64,000 nt of DNA from positions 682,001 to 746,000 of the forward strand of contig CAWFZT010000004.1 of assembly GCA_963820415.1 (NCBI GenBank), written 5' to 3'. Every line of letters begins with the position of its first letter. Position 1 is the stretch's first letter. Made by a program: the position numbers and the translations under genes. Shown piece after piece: positions 25,380 to 35,317 of this stretch. The notes under the pieces were generated by a model. The model had not been told where the DNA came from. It did not search any database and was given only the letters and a program-made list of their open reading frames with translations. Source of the stretch: CAWFZT01 sp963820415. Lineage in GTDB: Bacteria; Chloroflexota; Anaerolineae; Anaerolineales; Anaerolineaceae.

Positions 25380-26285
25380 ATGTCAGACCAGATTGATTTA
25401 ACTCACTATCGTGTTGCCTGTATTCAGATGGATATTCTTCCAGGCCAAGTTGAACAGAATTGCCACCAAGCTGTGGCCATGGCTCGGGAAGCCATTAGCC
25501 GCAAAGCGCGTCTGATCGTATTCCCCGAACTATCAGACATTGATATGGTCGAACATGCCCGAGATTTGGCTAACACCGTCCCGGGACCATTCACACAGCC
25601 GCTCGAGTTGCTGGCAAAAGAATCAGATGTGTACATAGTAATTGGCATGTCGCGCTTGACCGGAGAAGAACTCTATAACAGCGCCGTGTTTATCGGTCCT
25701 AATGGCATCCTGGGGGCATATGACAAAGTTCACGTCTGGAGCGGTGATTGGGATGTGGTGCGCAATGATTGGGCGGAAGATCCGCGGCGGATTGAGCCGC
25801 GCAACTATTTACCGGGAGAGAAATTTAAGGTTTTCAATATTGATGGCATTACAATGGGCGCCATAATTTGTTATGATGGACAATTCGCTGAAAGCTGGCT
25901 GTGTAACCGCCTGCTGGGAGCTGATCTACTCCTCTGGCCCACGAACCGTGGTAGCTATGAAGATATGGATGTATCCGCAATGGCGCGTTTTTTCCAGCTC
26001 AACGTCGTGGCTGCCAACCGCTTTGGCCAATCTTCTTATTGGACACCTGGTGATTCTCAAATCGTCACTGCCCAGGGCAGAGTGCTTGCGCATGCTTATA
26101 ACGGTGAAGCCGTCCTGATCGCTGACCTGGATATCCTAGCATCCCGCAAATGGCGGCGAAGCCTTCCCTACCTACGCGATCGCCGCCCTGATGTTTATGA
26201 AAATTACCTGAGCCTTATCCCTGAAAATGAAATAGCGCCGGGGATTCCCAGCCACCAGGTAATACCCTTATGGCGGCAAGTTTAA
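25380..26285 (+). CDS. carbon-nitrogen hydrolase (nitrilase superfamily amidase)
   Basis: The protein has 301 residues and is cytoplasmic. The catalytic triad of the superfamily is visible as Glu50 (IVFPELSD), Lys116 (YDKVHVW) and Cys164 (GAIICYDGQFAES). It is close in layout to N-carbamoyl amino acid and aliphatic amidases, but subfamily and substrate cannot be assigned. The position 37 bases after the permeases suggests that the imported compound bears an amide or ureido bond that is cut here. Confidence 0.88.
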   Translation: MSDQIDLTHYRVACIQMDILPGQVEQNCHQAVAMAREAISRKARLIVFPELSDIDMVEHARDLANTVPGPFTQPLELLAKESDVYIVIGMSRLTGEELYNSAVFIGPNGILGAYDKVHVWSGDWDVVRNDWAEDPRRIEPRNYLPGEKFKVFNIDGITMGAIICYDGQFAESWLCNRLLGADLLLWPTNRGSYEDMDVSAMARFFQLNVVAANRFGQSSYWTPGDSQIVTAQGRVLAHAYNGEAVLIADLDILASRKWRRSLPYLRDRRPDVYENYLSLIPENEIAPGIPSHQVIPLWRQV

Positions 26286-26350
26286 GAATAGTAGCTTACA
26301 GAATGATCTGAAATTGCTTCTCGAACCTGAAACCATAAGGAGTTATCGAT

Positions 26351-28340
26351 ATGTCCACTACAGCATCTAAGAAAACGATGCAGGTATTGGTTTTCCTGAA
26401 TTCATCCAGCCCGAATTATCGGGACGGATTGGAATATGTACTTCCATATTGCGACCATTTCGGCTTTCCTTATCTCCTTTGGGATCTGAATACACATCCT
26501 CTACTAGAGGATATAGGGAATTATCCATTATTCTTGATTGCGCATAAACTGATCGACCCGCACCACGTCTCTCTTCCGGAACAGAGTTGGGAACGCTTGT
26601 TCGAGGCAGTCTACAACGGCAGCGGCCTGGTCAGTTTTGATCCATCCCTGGTATTAACTAAAGAACATTCATTCAAAGAAATGAAAAAACTTGAAAAAGG
26701 GAGTACGGATTTGCTGAAGATCCTGAAGGACCACTTTATTACACGCAACCATGCCCACGCTGAGACAGTCCCGCTGTTTTCGTCCTTGCGCTTACCTGGC
26801 ATGCAGCAGGCTGATCCCAAAGAAACGCTGGTCAAAGCCGGAGAGGAGCCCTTTCTGGTCGCACGGAAATTTGGGCAAGGCCGATTGGTCCAATGGGGAA
26901 GCAGCGCTTGGATGGATTCGGGCATTCTGGGACCGATAGAACATCTCGATGACCTTTTTTGGCGCAGCCTGGTTTGGGCGGCTCGCAAACCTTTTGCCAT
27001 GCGTGGCCTGCCTCCGTTGGTCGCCATGCGCGTGGATGATGTCATCGCTCATGGAGCGAGTTTTGGGCAGGCTCCATTTTATTGGGTTAAAGAGGCCAAC
27101 CAGAATGGTTTTAACCCTGGTTAGGCCTTTTCCTCTATAACCTGGCCGAATCAGCTATTAATGATCTTCGTGAACTGACCCTGACTGGCAGCGCGACCTC
27201 TTTTCCTCACGCCCTAGGGCGCCCTCCGCGCAGCGGATTGACAGAAAATGCGCGCCTGCGCAACCCGGTGACAGCTGGCCCCCACAATGAACAAGGTTGG
27301 TATTATTATCCTGATGCTCTGGCTTGCACGGACGATGATTTTTACGATCAGTTTATCTATTTCAACCATTATCGTTGCCGTCGTTGGGATGATGACGAAG
27401 CGAAACGGCGGCTGGGAGCGGTGGATCACTGGTACCATAACCACAACGAACTGCCTATCTCATCATGTGCGCTGCCCCATTGGTATGAAATGGGTAAAAA
27501 TACGGTCGCACACTTGCAAGAAAAATGGAAGGTGGATTGTATCGGAACATCTATGCAGGTCGACCTCCCATTGACCCCGGGAAGCTCCTGGTTAAAGTTG
27601 GGGCCGTTTCGAAAATTCGAAACGCCTGGTACTTGTGCACCATTCACCCAGCAGAGACGTGGTCACCGTCCGGTTTATTACTCGGATTTCGTAAACTTGA
27701 ATGGCTACCAGTTCTTTAACAGTCTGACCGAAATTCGAGATGTGGCCGGATATGAATGGGAGCCCAATAATGATATTGAGGGTACTGTTAATAGAGGGAT
27801 CCAACAGATTTCCCGCGCCATCGACAGCATGGCCTTGAGTGTGTTATTCACACACGAAACGGATTACCTCATGCATATCCGCCCAGAAAACTGGTCTGAA
27901 ATCATTAGAGAGTAGCGAATGGCATTGCTCACTATCAACCCATCCATCTGACTTTGGATGAAGGCGTTCGTTATGTCAGGGCAGTCCGTACGTCACAATT
28001 CCGTTCATGCAGCTACGACGATAAAATAGATCAAGTTATCGCACAATTTACTGGGAAGACTGATCTGCCGACCCATTTTTATCTCTTTACTCAGGACGGA
28101 GAGAATATCAACTCTACATTGGTCGAAGTCCCGGTTTTCGATGGGCAGATCGACATTCAATGCCGGATCCTATAAAACGTAAGTGGAGCAGGTACCTGCA
28201 TTCTGGTCAAGAGCTCTGAAGTCCAGGCACATCTTTCTATTCCATTGAATGAACCAGTAACTATCAAGGGGTTTGGTCAGAATATACCCCGCGGGTCAAA
28301 AAAGCCTCGATTTCTCTATATTCGCCACAAGCTGCGATAA
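26351..28340 (+). pseudogene. large protein of unknown function in the transport locus, broken by two shifts and one stop
   Basis: Pieces 26351-27124, 27125-27915 and 27916-28340 read as one protein of about 660 residues. Near 27117 one extra C gives NPWLGLFLYNLAES. Near 27908 one base gives VANGIAHYQPIHLTLDEGVRY. At 28173 an in-frame TAA interrupts CRIL/NVSGAGTCILVKSSE, and the frame then runs on to a TAA at 28338. The N-terminal part resembles a glutamine-amidotransferase-like or beta-galactosidase trimerisation-like fold (GSGLVSFDPSL, GRLVQWGSSAWMD). VAMRVDDVIAHG then recalls the metal-binding start of NodB-like deacetylase barrels. These are weak resemblances. It follows the amidase with a GGAGTT site and must have belonged to the same pathway. 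Confidence 0.6.
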
Positions 28341-28772
28341 AAAGAATTTTTGCATTTTGGACAAAATTTGATGTTCAATTTTGAAGCGAGTTGGGGGAAG
28401 GGTCTGTCTTTGATTCTACGTTGGCGTTATCGAGGACGTCTGTAGTAGTGTATCAGCAGTATGTCTGCGGGGCGTCGGTGTAAACACAGATACGTTCTGG
28501 TAAGAAACTTGTCCCTATTTCAAAAATCAACAAATCCAACTGACCTGGAAATCCTAATATATTGGCCAAGACAGGTTTTCTTCTAATAGATGTTCTACCT
28601 CGCCATTGACTTGGTTTACCATCGCAATGCGTGTAGTGGAATATACCAAGTTGTGTCAAGGGGTAAAAACAGTGGCGATATATGTTTAAGTTGGCAAATA
28701 AAAATTAGGGTTGTCCTCTTTTCCGGGAAGCATGTTATTCTTACACTAATAATCAGAAAGGAGAAGTTGGAA
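28341..28772. other. intergenic region before L-lactate dehydrogenase
   Basis: No gene is supported in these 432 bases. Near its end TTGTCC at 28711-28716 and TATTCT at 28736-28741 (spacer 19) form a possible promoter, and AGAAAGGAGAAG is a good ribosome-binding site for the gene at 28773. The rest may be decayed sequence following the broken gene. Confidence 0.45.
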
Positions 28773-29729
28773 ATGGCAGAATCAAGCAACCAACCAACTC
28801 GAATCGCAATCGTGGGGGCTGGAAACGTGGGCTCTACATTTGCTTATGCATTAATGTTGAGCGGGCTGGCCTCTGAGATTGTGATGATCGACAATAACTT
28901 GTCGAAGGCAGAGGGCGAGGTGATGGACCTGAATCACTCGGTGCCTATGACCAGCCCGACCCAAATCTGGGTGGGAGATTTTAAAGATTGCGCCGGCGCG
29001 GTAGTGACAGTAATAACCGCCGGCAGCGCTCAGAAACCCGGCGAGACCCGCCTTGACCTGGTACAACGCAACGCCAATATCTTTAAACAAATTATTCCGG
29101 AGGTCGCCAGGTACAACCCCGAGGGGATTATTCTGATCGCCACTAACCCGGTGGATGTGCTTACATATGCGGCGATAAGAATGTCCGGCCTTTCCCCGCA
29201 CCGGGTGATCGGTTCCGGAACGATCCTGGATACGGCTCGTTTTCGTTACCTGCTCAGCCAGCATCTGGGCGTCGATCCGCGCAGCGTGCACGCTTTCATC
29301 ATTGGCGAGCACGGCGACAGCGAGGTGCCGGTCTGGTCGCTGGCCAACGTGGCAGGTATGCACCTGCCCGATTTTTGCCGGCTAAATGGGCGGGTGTGTG
29401 GGGAAGAGGATCGAAAAGAAATTTTTACTCAAACCCGGGATGCGGCTTACCGAATCATCGAGCGTAAAGGTTCGACTTATTACGCTATTGGGGCCAGTCT
29501 GCTGCGCCTGGTGGAGGCGATCCTGCGCAACCAGAATACCGTCTTTTCCATTTCCAGCTACATCGAAAATTATTACGGCATCAGCGACGTATGTCTGAGC
29601 ATCCCCAGCATCGTCGATCGGGGCGGTGTGGAAAAAGTGATCATGCTGGATTTAAACCAGCGTGAAATTGATGGCCTGCGTGGATCAGCCGAAGTGCTAA
29701 AGAATATCATCAGCCAGTTGAAGCTTTGA
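28773..29729 (+). CDS. ldh: L-lactate dehydrogenase
   Basis: The protein has 318 residues from the ATG at 28773, which follows a strong Shine-Dalgarno sequence. The frame is open upstream but without family similarity. The NAD-binding loop RIAIVGAGNVGSTFAYAL, the specificity segment AGSAQKPGETRLDLVQRN (Gln in the position typical of lactate rather than malate enzymes), TNPVDVLTYAA and the catalytic IGEHGDSEVPVWS are all present. It converts pyruvate to lactate and regenerates NAD+ in fermentation. The gene is monocistronic, with a convergent mtaB 69 bases away. Confidence 0.93.
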   Translation: MAESSNQPTRIAIVGAGNVGSTFAYALMLSGLASEIVMIDNNLSKAEGEVMDLNHSVPMTSPTQIWVGDFKDCAGAVVTVITAGSAQKPGETRLDLVQRNANIFKQIIPEVARYNPEGIILIATNPVDVLTYAAIRMSGLSPHRVIGSGTILDTARFRYLLSQHLGVDPRSVHAFIIGEHGDSEVPVWSLANVAGMHLPDFCRLNGRVCGEEDRKEIFTQTRDAAYRIIERKGSTYYAIGASLLRLVEAILRNQNTVFSISSYIENYYGISDVCLSIPSIVDRGGVEKVIMLDLNQREIDGLRGSAEVLKNIISQLKL

Positions 29730-29798
29730 GGCTGTTTTTCTCTGGGTTCGGCCGTTCTGGTGGTGAGGGTATACTTTTCACCTTCGTTTGCCACCTGT

Positions 29799-31079
29799 TT
29801 ATTGAGTCCATATTTCCCCTTTACATCCCTCTTCCTGAATTTCATTGACCAGCACCTGACTGACCTGGTTCCACAGGTTGAAATTGCTGCTGGCCATGAT
29901 GCGCATGTAATTGTCACTATGGCCTTCCAGGCGCCAGCCAGAACCGGGTTGTTCTTTGGCCGATTCCCATAATACCGGTAAAGTCTTTCCCACAAAGCCC
30001 TGCTGGTAATACCGACCGGAAGCGTTTATGATCTTACGCAGTTCTGCGCTGCGCGTTTTACGCAGCGGGCCGGGCACTTGGCCGGGCAAGCGCGCGGCCG
30101 GTGTGCCGGGGCGGTCGGAATAGTGGAAGACGTGCCCGGCAGCGAATTCTATTTCCTTCACAAAAGCCAGGCTTTCAGCAAATTCCTCAGCGGTTTCCCC
30201 AGGAAAGCCTGCGATCATGTCCGTAGTGATGGCAATTTGCGGAGAGATCTGGCGGGCCAGGCTTACCAGGGCGGCATAGGCAGCCGGCGTGATGTTACGT
30301 CCCATGCGCTTGAGCGTTGCCTCACATCCAGATTGGAGCGGTAGGTGAAGGTGCCGGCACAGGCGGGGGTTTTCCCATAAGGAAAAGAAAGTCTCGCTCA
30401 GGTTCCAGGGCTCGAGCGAGGACAGGTGCAGGCGAGGTAAATCCGTCTCTGCCAGGATTTTCCTGACCAGCCATTCCAGGCTGAAGGGAGGGTCAAAATC
30501 CAGGCCCCAGGAACCAAGCTGTACCCCGGTTAGGACGATCTCTTGCGTCCCACCGTCCAGAGCAGAACGGATATCTTGCAGCACTTCTTTTAGTGGCGTG
30601 CTGGTTGATTTGCCGCGCAGCAGGCGGGTAATGCAGAAAGTACAAGAGTTATCGCAGCCCTCCTGTACCTTGATAAAAGCGCGCGTGCGTTGATGAATCC
30701 CAGGCAGTGGCTGTCTGGCGAGCGGTTCCAGATCGAAATCCTGTTCGAGTAAATCCAGGACATCTGAAACCAGCGTGCTCTTGCGCTGGTTGGATAAGAC
30801 TCTTGTCACGGCTGGCATGCTTTGGGCTGCCTCCGGTTCGAGAGTCGCCCAACAGCCGGTAACAATAATTTCAGCTTGGCCGGCTTTCTGGGCCTGCCGG
30901 ATCTTCTGGCGCGAATCGGAGGCAGCTTCGGTGGTGACTGCACAGGTATTCACCACTACCAGGTCGGCTATAGAAGGGCTTGCAACAACCTCGTGACCTG
31001 CAGCGCGGAACTGGCTGGCCATTTTCTCGATTTCACTTTGGTTTAAACGACACCCGATAGTATCCAGGTAGACTTTCAT
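29799..31079 (-). CDS. mtaB: tRNA t6A37 methylthiotransferase
   Basis: The protein has 426 residues and is a radical-SAM enzyme that converts t6A37 to ms2t6A in tRNAs reading ANN codons. The N-terminal UPF0004 domain has TIGCRLNQSEIE, VVNTCAVTTEA and VTGCWA, holding three cluster cysteines. The radical SAM site is EGCDNSCTFCITRLLRG (CxxxCxxC). HLHLPLQSGCEATLKRMGR and ITTDMIAGFPGET follow. The C-terminal TRAM-like segment is present but its last residues are divergent. It lies nine bases after the start side of a lipoprotein gene and may share its transcript. Confidence 0.93.
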   Translation of the reverse strand: MKVYLDTIGCRLNQSEIEKMASQFRAAGHEVVASPSIADLVVVNTCAVTTEAASDSRQKIRQAQKAGQAEIIVTGCWATLEPEAAQSMPAVTRVLSNQRKSTLVSDVLDLLEQDFDLEPLARQPLPGIHQRTRAFIKVQEGCDNSCTFCITRLLRGKSTSTPLKEVLQDIRSALDGGTQEIVLTGVQLGSWGLDFDPPFSLEWLVRKILAETDLPRLHLSSLEPWNLSETFFSLWENPRLCRHLHLPLQSGCEATLKRMGRNITPAAYAALVSLARQISPQIAITTDMIAGFPGETAEEFAESLAFVKEIEFAAGHVFHYSDRPGTPAARLPGQVPGPLRKTRSAELRKIINASGRYYQQGFVGKTLPVLWESAKEQPGSGWRLEGHSDNYMRIMASSNFNLWNQVSQVLVNEIQEEGCKGEIWTQ

Positions 31080-31087
31080 AAGCGTGA

Positions 31088-31747
31088 TTAAGGGGTGAAA
31101 ACGATAAAATTATCAAAATACAGGTCGACTCCGCCAGTCGCGTAAGTACCAGCAATCAAGCCGATCCCACCTGACGAAAAATCCGAGTCATACGCCTCCA
31201 AGGATTTCTGGTTGTTTACATACAGCGATAAAGACTGGTTGGCGCAGTCTGCCCGCAGGTGGTTCTGGTTTTCTCCCTGCCGAATGGTCTGATTATATTC
31301 CAGAGTCGCTCCTGAAAGCATTGAGAAATTGCCGTCTTTAACCTTTACGATGCCATTATATCCATCGCTGGTGATCAGGAAAGAGTAATAGTTCTTTTCA
31401 TCCTGGTAACGGCACAGGATGCCAAAATGATTATTATCCGGTCCGCCAATTTTCACCGTGTCGACCTCGATACGGCTGTTGGAAAATTTTTTCCCTGGCA
31501 GGGCAAAAAGGTCGGTCTGCGACTGGTTGACCAGGATACGCAGCCCGGCAGCCTGATAATCAATGATTGAACCATTCTGGCCTTTCCAGGAGGGCCAGCC
31601 GGATTTTGGGTTGGAAAAATCATCCATATACAGGATATTGCCAGCCTGCACCAGGTTGCTATTATCCAGAATGGGTATGGCGCTGCAGGCAGTCAAGAAG
31701 AGGATCCACACACATGAATGTGTGATGATAGTCCACAGATTTTTCAT
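31088..31747 (-). CDS. lipoprotein with a LamG/DUF1080-like jelly-roll domain
   Basis: The protein has 219 residues. The signal peptide ends with the lipobox LTAC (Cys21). The mature part reads as a concanavalin-type beta sandwich: ILYMDDFSNPKSGWPSW at the start, NHFGILCRYQDEKNYYSFLITSDG in the middle, and SSGGIGLIAGTYATGGVDLYFDNFIVF at the end. That is typical of DUF1080/LamG-like domains that bind or act on glycans. There is no clear catalytic site. It lies between mtaB and a TPR gene on the same strand. Confidence 0.75.
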   Translation of the reverse strand: MKNLWTIITHSCVWILFLTACSAIPILDNSNLVQAGNILYMDDFSNPKSGWPSWKGQNGSIIDYQAAGLRILVNQSQTDLFALPGKKFSNSRIEVDTVKIGGPDNNHFGILCRYQDEKNYYSFLITSDGYNGIVKVKDGNFSMLSGATLEYNQTIRQGENQNHLRADCANQSLSLYVNNQKSLEAYDSDFSSGGIGLIAGTYATGGVDLYFDNFIVFTP

Positions 31748-31758
31748 GTGGAAGCTCC

Positions 31759-33188
31759 TTATCCTCCGCCGAAATACTGCCTCAGCAAGCGCTCTACCAT
31801 TGCTTGATTCTCGGGTTGACCTTTTGAAAGGTCGAGTGCCTTGCGAAGGTGCTGGTAAGCATCTTGATACTGCCCGAGCTGCAGGTAGACCTGCCCCAGA
31901 TGAAGGTGGGCGGGAGCATAATCAGGGTTTTCCTGCAGGGCGCGTAAGGAGAAGCGCTCGGCTTCCTGCATATCTCCCAGTGAATACATGGTCCAGCCCA
32001 TCATGTCGAGCGCTGCCGGATCACGGGGCGCTATTAAACCGCCTGGCGCGCCGCTGGGAGGGCATAGGCGCGCACGTCCAGACCGTTAGCAATGCTGAAC
32101 TGTGCCAGGATCTCCCAATAGGGCGCAGTACCCGGTTCCAGTTCCACAGCATGCTGGAAATAAGCCAGGGCCTGGCTGGTTTGGCCCATATCCGCCAGGG
32201 TAGTCCCCAATTCGATCTGCCAGACAGCCTGGTCTGGTTCGACGGCGGCGACAGCTTGCAGGTCGGCCAGCGCCTTTTCCGGATGGCCCTGCCTGCGCCA
32301 GTAAAGCGCCAATAAGGCTTTAACGATGACCGAATCGGGACTGAGTTGCTGCGCTTTTTGCAGCTTTGGGTACCCGTCTTTATCCAGGTGTTGGTATGCT
32401 TCTCCCAGGAAGGCCCAGGCTTCGGCGTAACTGGAGTTGAGGTCGATGCTGTTGTTGAAAGAACGCGCTGCCAGGTCCCAATAGCCCAGGCTACCCAGGC
32501 TGCGCCCTATCAGCACTTGCCGGTAGCTCTGGTCGTCTTTTAACTCTGCCAGGCTCAACGCCTGCCGGAGCGAATTGACCTGGGTTTGCAGCGAGCGGTC
32601 ATGGCTGAGGGCTTGTTGGAAATACTGTAGCGCCTCTTGGGGTTGGTCGGATAGAAGGAGTAAGCCCAACCTGAAAGCAGCTTCAGCATTCTCGGGTTGG
32701 GCTGCCAGCCAGGCACGATAGGTTTGCTCAGCGCCTCGAAAAATTACCCGACTTCCACTGCAGGTCTACTAACAGCTCGTAAGTTTTTTGCGGTGCCTTT
32801 CCAGATTGGATCAAAGCTTGCCACACTTTGACGGCCAGGGATTGTCGCCCACGGCGGAGTAGGTTTCCCCCAAGGTTTGCTGCTGGTCGGGGGAAAGGTT
32901 GCCTAGCTGGGAGGCCTGCCGAAAAGCAGGGATAGCGTTGGCCGGGTTTCCGGCCTGCAACTCAAGTTCGGCAATCTGAAGCCATAACCCGGCGCGCCAG
33001 GGCTCGTATTGGACGGCCTGCCTTAGGTAACTGGCGGCTTTTTGAGGCAGGTGGTTGTCAGTTGCCTGGCGGGCATTATCCATCGCAGTAGTCAACATCC
33101 ATGGATGAGGCGCCAGACTCATCAGGAGAGCCAGGATCAAAGGCAAAACGAGTCCAAAAACCAGCCACGCCCGGTCATCAAATTGCAT
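31759..33188 (-). pseudogene. membrane-anchored TPR-repeat protein, broken by three single-base shifts
   Basis: It begins at MQFDDRAWLVFGLVLPLILALLMS (ATG at 33188), an N-terminal membrane anchor, followed by tetratricopeptide repeats (AASYLRQAVQYEPW, ALAYFQHAVELEPG, AYQHLRKALDLSKG). The frame is lost near 32850, 32750 and 32035. Each is restored by one additional G (for example GGGG before CGACAA), giving one protein of about 475 residues ending at 31759. TPR proteins of this type assemble envelope complexes; the partner is unknown. Either the sequence under-calls G runs or the gene is decaying. Confidence 0.7.
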
Positions 33189-33221
33189 GGTTTCATTATA
33201 GTGCAAACAGTTACACGAATA

Positions 33222-33875
33222 TCACTTGATTCCGGCCAGGTAGCTGATATATTTCGCGTATTCCCGCACTGTAGTATCCCAGCCTTGCCAGCTCAGGTAC
33301 CAGGTTCTGGCGTGATACCAGTGGTCAGTTACCGGGTGCACCATCACGGTTATGCCCGAGCCGCGGAACACGTCGTTGAAAACTTTCCGTGTACGGCGCG
33401 AGTGGAAAGGATCAGTGACCACGATGCAGGAAGTCAGGTATTTGCTCTGCAGAAGACTAAGCACAGCTTTGGCTTCGTCCAGAGTACTGCTGGATCTAAC
33501 CGAGGTGATCAGGATCGATTCCTCGGGGATGCCTTCGTGCAGGGCATCCAGGCGTTTGGCCTGGGTGGATGGAGTTTCGATTTCACCATTGTCGGAAGGC
33601 TGCCCGGTTTCGGTCAGGATAACCCAATCGGCATACTGGTCTTTGAACAGGGAGGCTGTCTCGACCATGCGGCTCATATCCCCGCTTAAAACTACGATCG
33701 CATTGGCCGGTTGGAGTGGGTCGGATACAACCAGATAGCTCCCCAGGCCGATTAGGATAAAATACAGCAAGACCAGGCCAGCAACAGCAATCAGGATAAG
33801 CCCCGTGCACCCGCCAATAGAATTTACGCAGGAGGTGCGCTTTTCCCCTGACTGAGGAAAGTTTTTAGGTTGCAT
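33222..33875 (-). CDS. YdcF/SanA-family (DUF218) membrane protein
   Basis: The protein has 217 residues. An N-terminal membrane helix (about 22-48) is followed by the DUF218 domain. This has ANAIVVLSGDMSRMVETASLF, then a charged ESILITSVRSSSTLDEAKAVLSLLQ, and CIVVTDPFHSRRTRKVFNDVF. The family is linked to envelope or cell-wall barrier functions, but no reaction is firmly known. It lies three bases after patB in the same direction. Confidence 0.85.
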   Translation of the reverse strand: MQPKNFPQSGEKRTSCVNSIGGCTGLILIAVAGLVLLYFILIGLGSYLVVSDPLQPANAIVVLSGDMSRMVETASLFKDQYADWVILTETGQPSDNGEIETPSTQAKRLDALHEGIPEESILITSVRSSSTLDEAKAVLSLLQSKYLTSCIVVTDPFHSRRTRKVFNDVFRGSGITVMVHPVTDHWYHARTWYLSWQGWDTTVREYAKYISYLAGIK

Positions 33876-33878
33876 AAT

Positions 33879-35030
33879 TTATCCTGCCAGGGCTTTCTTC
33901 ATTCGTTCCAGTGCTTCGACCAACATTGACCGCGGGCAGCCAAAGTTCAGACGTACAAACCCCTGGCCGTTCTTACCGAAATCGTCACCCTTGTTCATCG
34001 CGACGCGCCCTTTTTCCAGGAAGAAATCGTAAGGACTACCCTGGATACCGGATTGGCGACAATCCAGCCAGGCCAGGTAAGTGGCTTCGGGTAAACCCAT
34101 AGAGATCCCCGGAAATTCCCGGCAAATGTTTTCGTAAAGGAAATCCCGGTTGGCTTCCAGGTAACATAGCAACTCGTCCAGCCAGGGCTGTCCTTCTTTG
34201 TAAGCAGCCAGTGCTGCTACCCGACCGAGGATGTTCACTTCGCTAATCAGGCCGCGGCTGGTGCTCTGGAAGGTGTGACGTAGATCTGCGTTTTGTATTA
34301 CTGCAAAAGAGCAACTCAGGCCGGCTATATTGTAAGTCTTACTGGGCGCCATCAGGGTGATCGTGTTTTTAGAGATTTCAGGCTGCAGTGTAGCAATTGG
34401 GAAGTGCTGGTAACCCGAGTAAAGAAGGTCGCAATGGATTTCGTCGGAGCAAATTATTACCCCGTGGCGCAGACAAATTTCGGCCATTTTTTCCAGCTCA
34501 TCGATTTTAAATACGCGCCCGACAGGATTGTGAGGGTTGCATAATATGAATATCCGTGTCTGGTCGGTAATGGCTTGCTCGAATTTTTCAAAATCGATCA
34601 CATAGGCACCATTATCCAGACGGGTTAGCTCGACTTGTTGAGAGACAGACCTTGCGTGACGTTGGGCGCTGAAAAAAGGCGCGTAGACCGGGGTTTGGAT
34701 CAGGATACCCTCGCCTGGTTTAGCTAAGGCCTGGCAGGCCAGGTTAAACCCATTCACCACACCTGGCATGAGCACGATTTCTTCGGGTACGACCGTCCAT
34801 TGATACTTATTAGCCAGGTGGTCGATGATGACCTGCTTCAATTCATCTGGCTCACAGGGATAACCGAAGATCCCGTGTTCGACACGTTCGCGCAGGGCGT
34901 GGATCACCGGTTCGGGGGAAAGGAAGTCCATGTCGGCCACCCACATGGGCAGTACGTCCTCATCGTATTGGCGCCATTTGGCGCATTCCGTATTGCGGCG
35001 GTCAGGAAAAAAATTAAAATTACAGGGCAT
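33879..35030 (-). CDS. PatB/MalY-type PLP-dependent C-S lyase / aminotransferase
   Basis: The protein has 383 residues of fold-type I. The N-terminal DVLPMWVADMDFLSPEPVIHAL is the PatB/MalY hallmark. VLMPGVVNGFNLACQAL, LCNPHNPVGRVF (PLP-contacting Asn) and the Schiff-base lysine in MAPSKTYNIAG are present, as is a C-terminal FVRLNFGCPRSML arginine. These enzymes cleave cystathionine or other cysteine S-conjugates, releasing thiols, and sometimes transaminate. It is followed closely by a YdcF-like gene. Confidence 0.9.
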   Translation of the reverse strand: MPCNFNFFPDRRNTECAKWRQYDEDVLPMWVADMDFLSPEPVIHALRERVEHGIFGYPCEPDELKQVIIDHLANKYQWTVVPEEIVLMPGVVNGFNLACQALAKPGEGILIQTPVYAPFFSAQRHARSVSQQVELTRLDNGAYVIDFEKFEQAITDQTRIFILCNPHNPVGRVFKIDELEKMAEICLRHGVIICSDEIHCDLLYSGYQHFPIATLQPEISKNTITLMAPSKTYNIAGLSCSFAVIQNADLRHTFQSTSRGLISEVNILGRVAALAAYKEGQPWLDELLCYLEANRDFLYENICREFPGISMGLPEATYLAWLDCRQSGIQGSPYDFFLEKGRVAMNKGDDFGKNGQGFVRLNFGCPRSMLVEALERMKKALAG

Positions 35031-35048
35031 AGGAGAACATCCAGTTTT

Positions 35049-35294
35049 TCAGGTTAAATTGTGGGAGGCTGAAAGGAGTTGCTGCAAGTGCCTGTAACCG
35101 ATCACGTGGAAACCACTGGCCTTTAAGAAATCTCGTATCGACTGGCTGGTAAAGACCTGGTAACGAGTAACCCGACAGGCCCAGTCAGGGGTAATAGCGC
35201 TCAACTCCGGGGTGTCCTTGGATGGATGGATAATAAAAAAGAATTGCCCTGCATATATGTCAGGGCGAAAACACTTTTCTAATTCTCCTGGCAC
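35049..35294 (-). CDS. small protein of unknown function downstream of 6S RNA
   Basis: The protein has 81 residues with a GTG start. The reading frame has normal-looking composition (WACRVTRYQVFTSQSIRDFLKASG), but no family is recognised and no clean ribosome-binding site is seen. It lies between the 6S RNA terminator and patB on the same strand. It could be a fragment of a longer gene. Confidence 0.35.
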   Translation of the reverse strand: MPGELEKCFRPDIYAGQFFFIIHPSKDTPELSAITPDWACRVTRYQVFTSQSIRDFLKASGFHVIGYRHLQQLLSASHNLT

Positions 35295-35317
35295 CTCTTA
35301 CGGGCAGAAATGATCTT

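Noticed and set aside
28453..28659. Minus-strand frame before ldh
   Set aside because: No recognisable domain, no start signal, and it covers only spacer sequence; it might be a mobile-element remnant but this cannot be supported.
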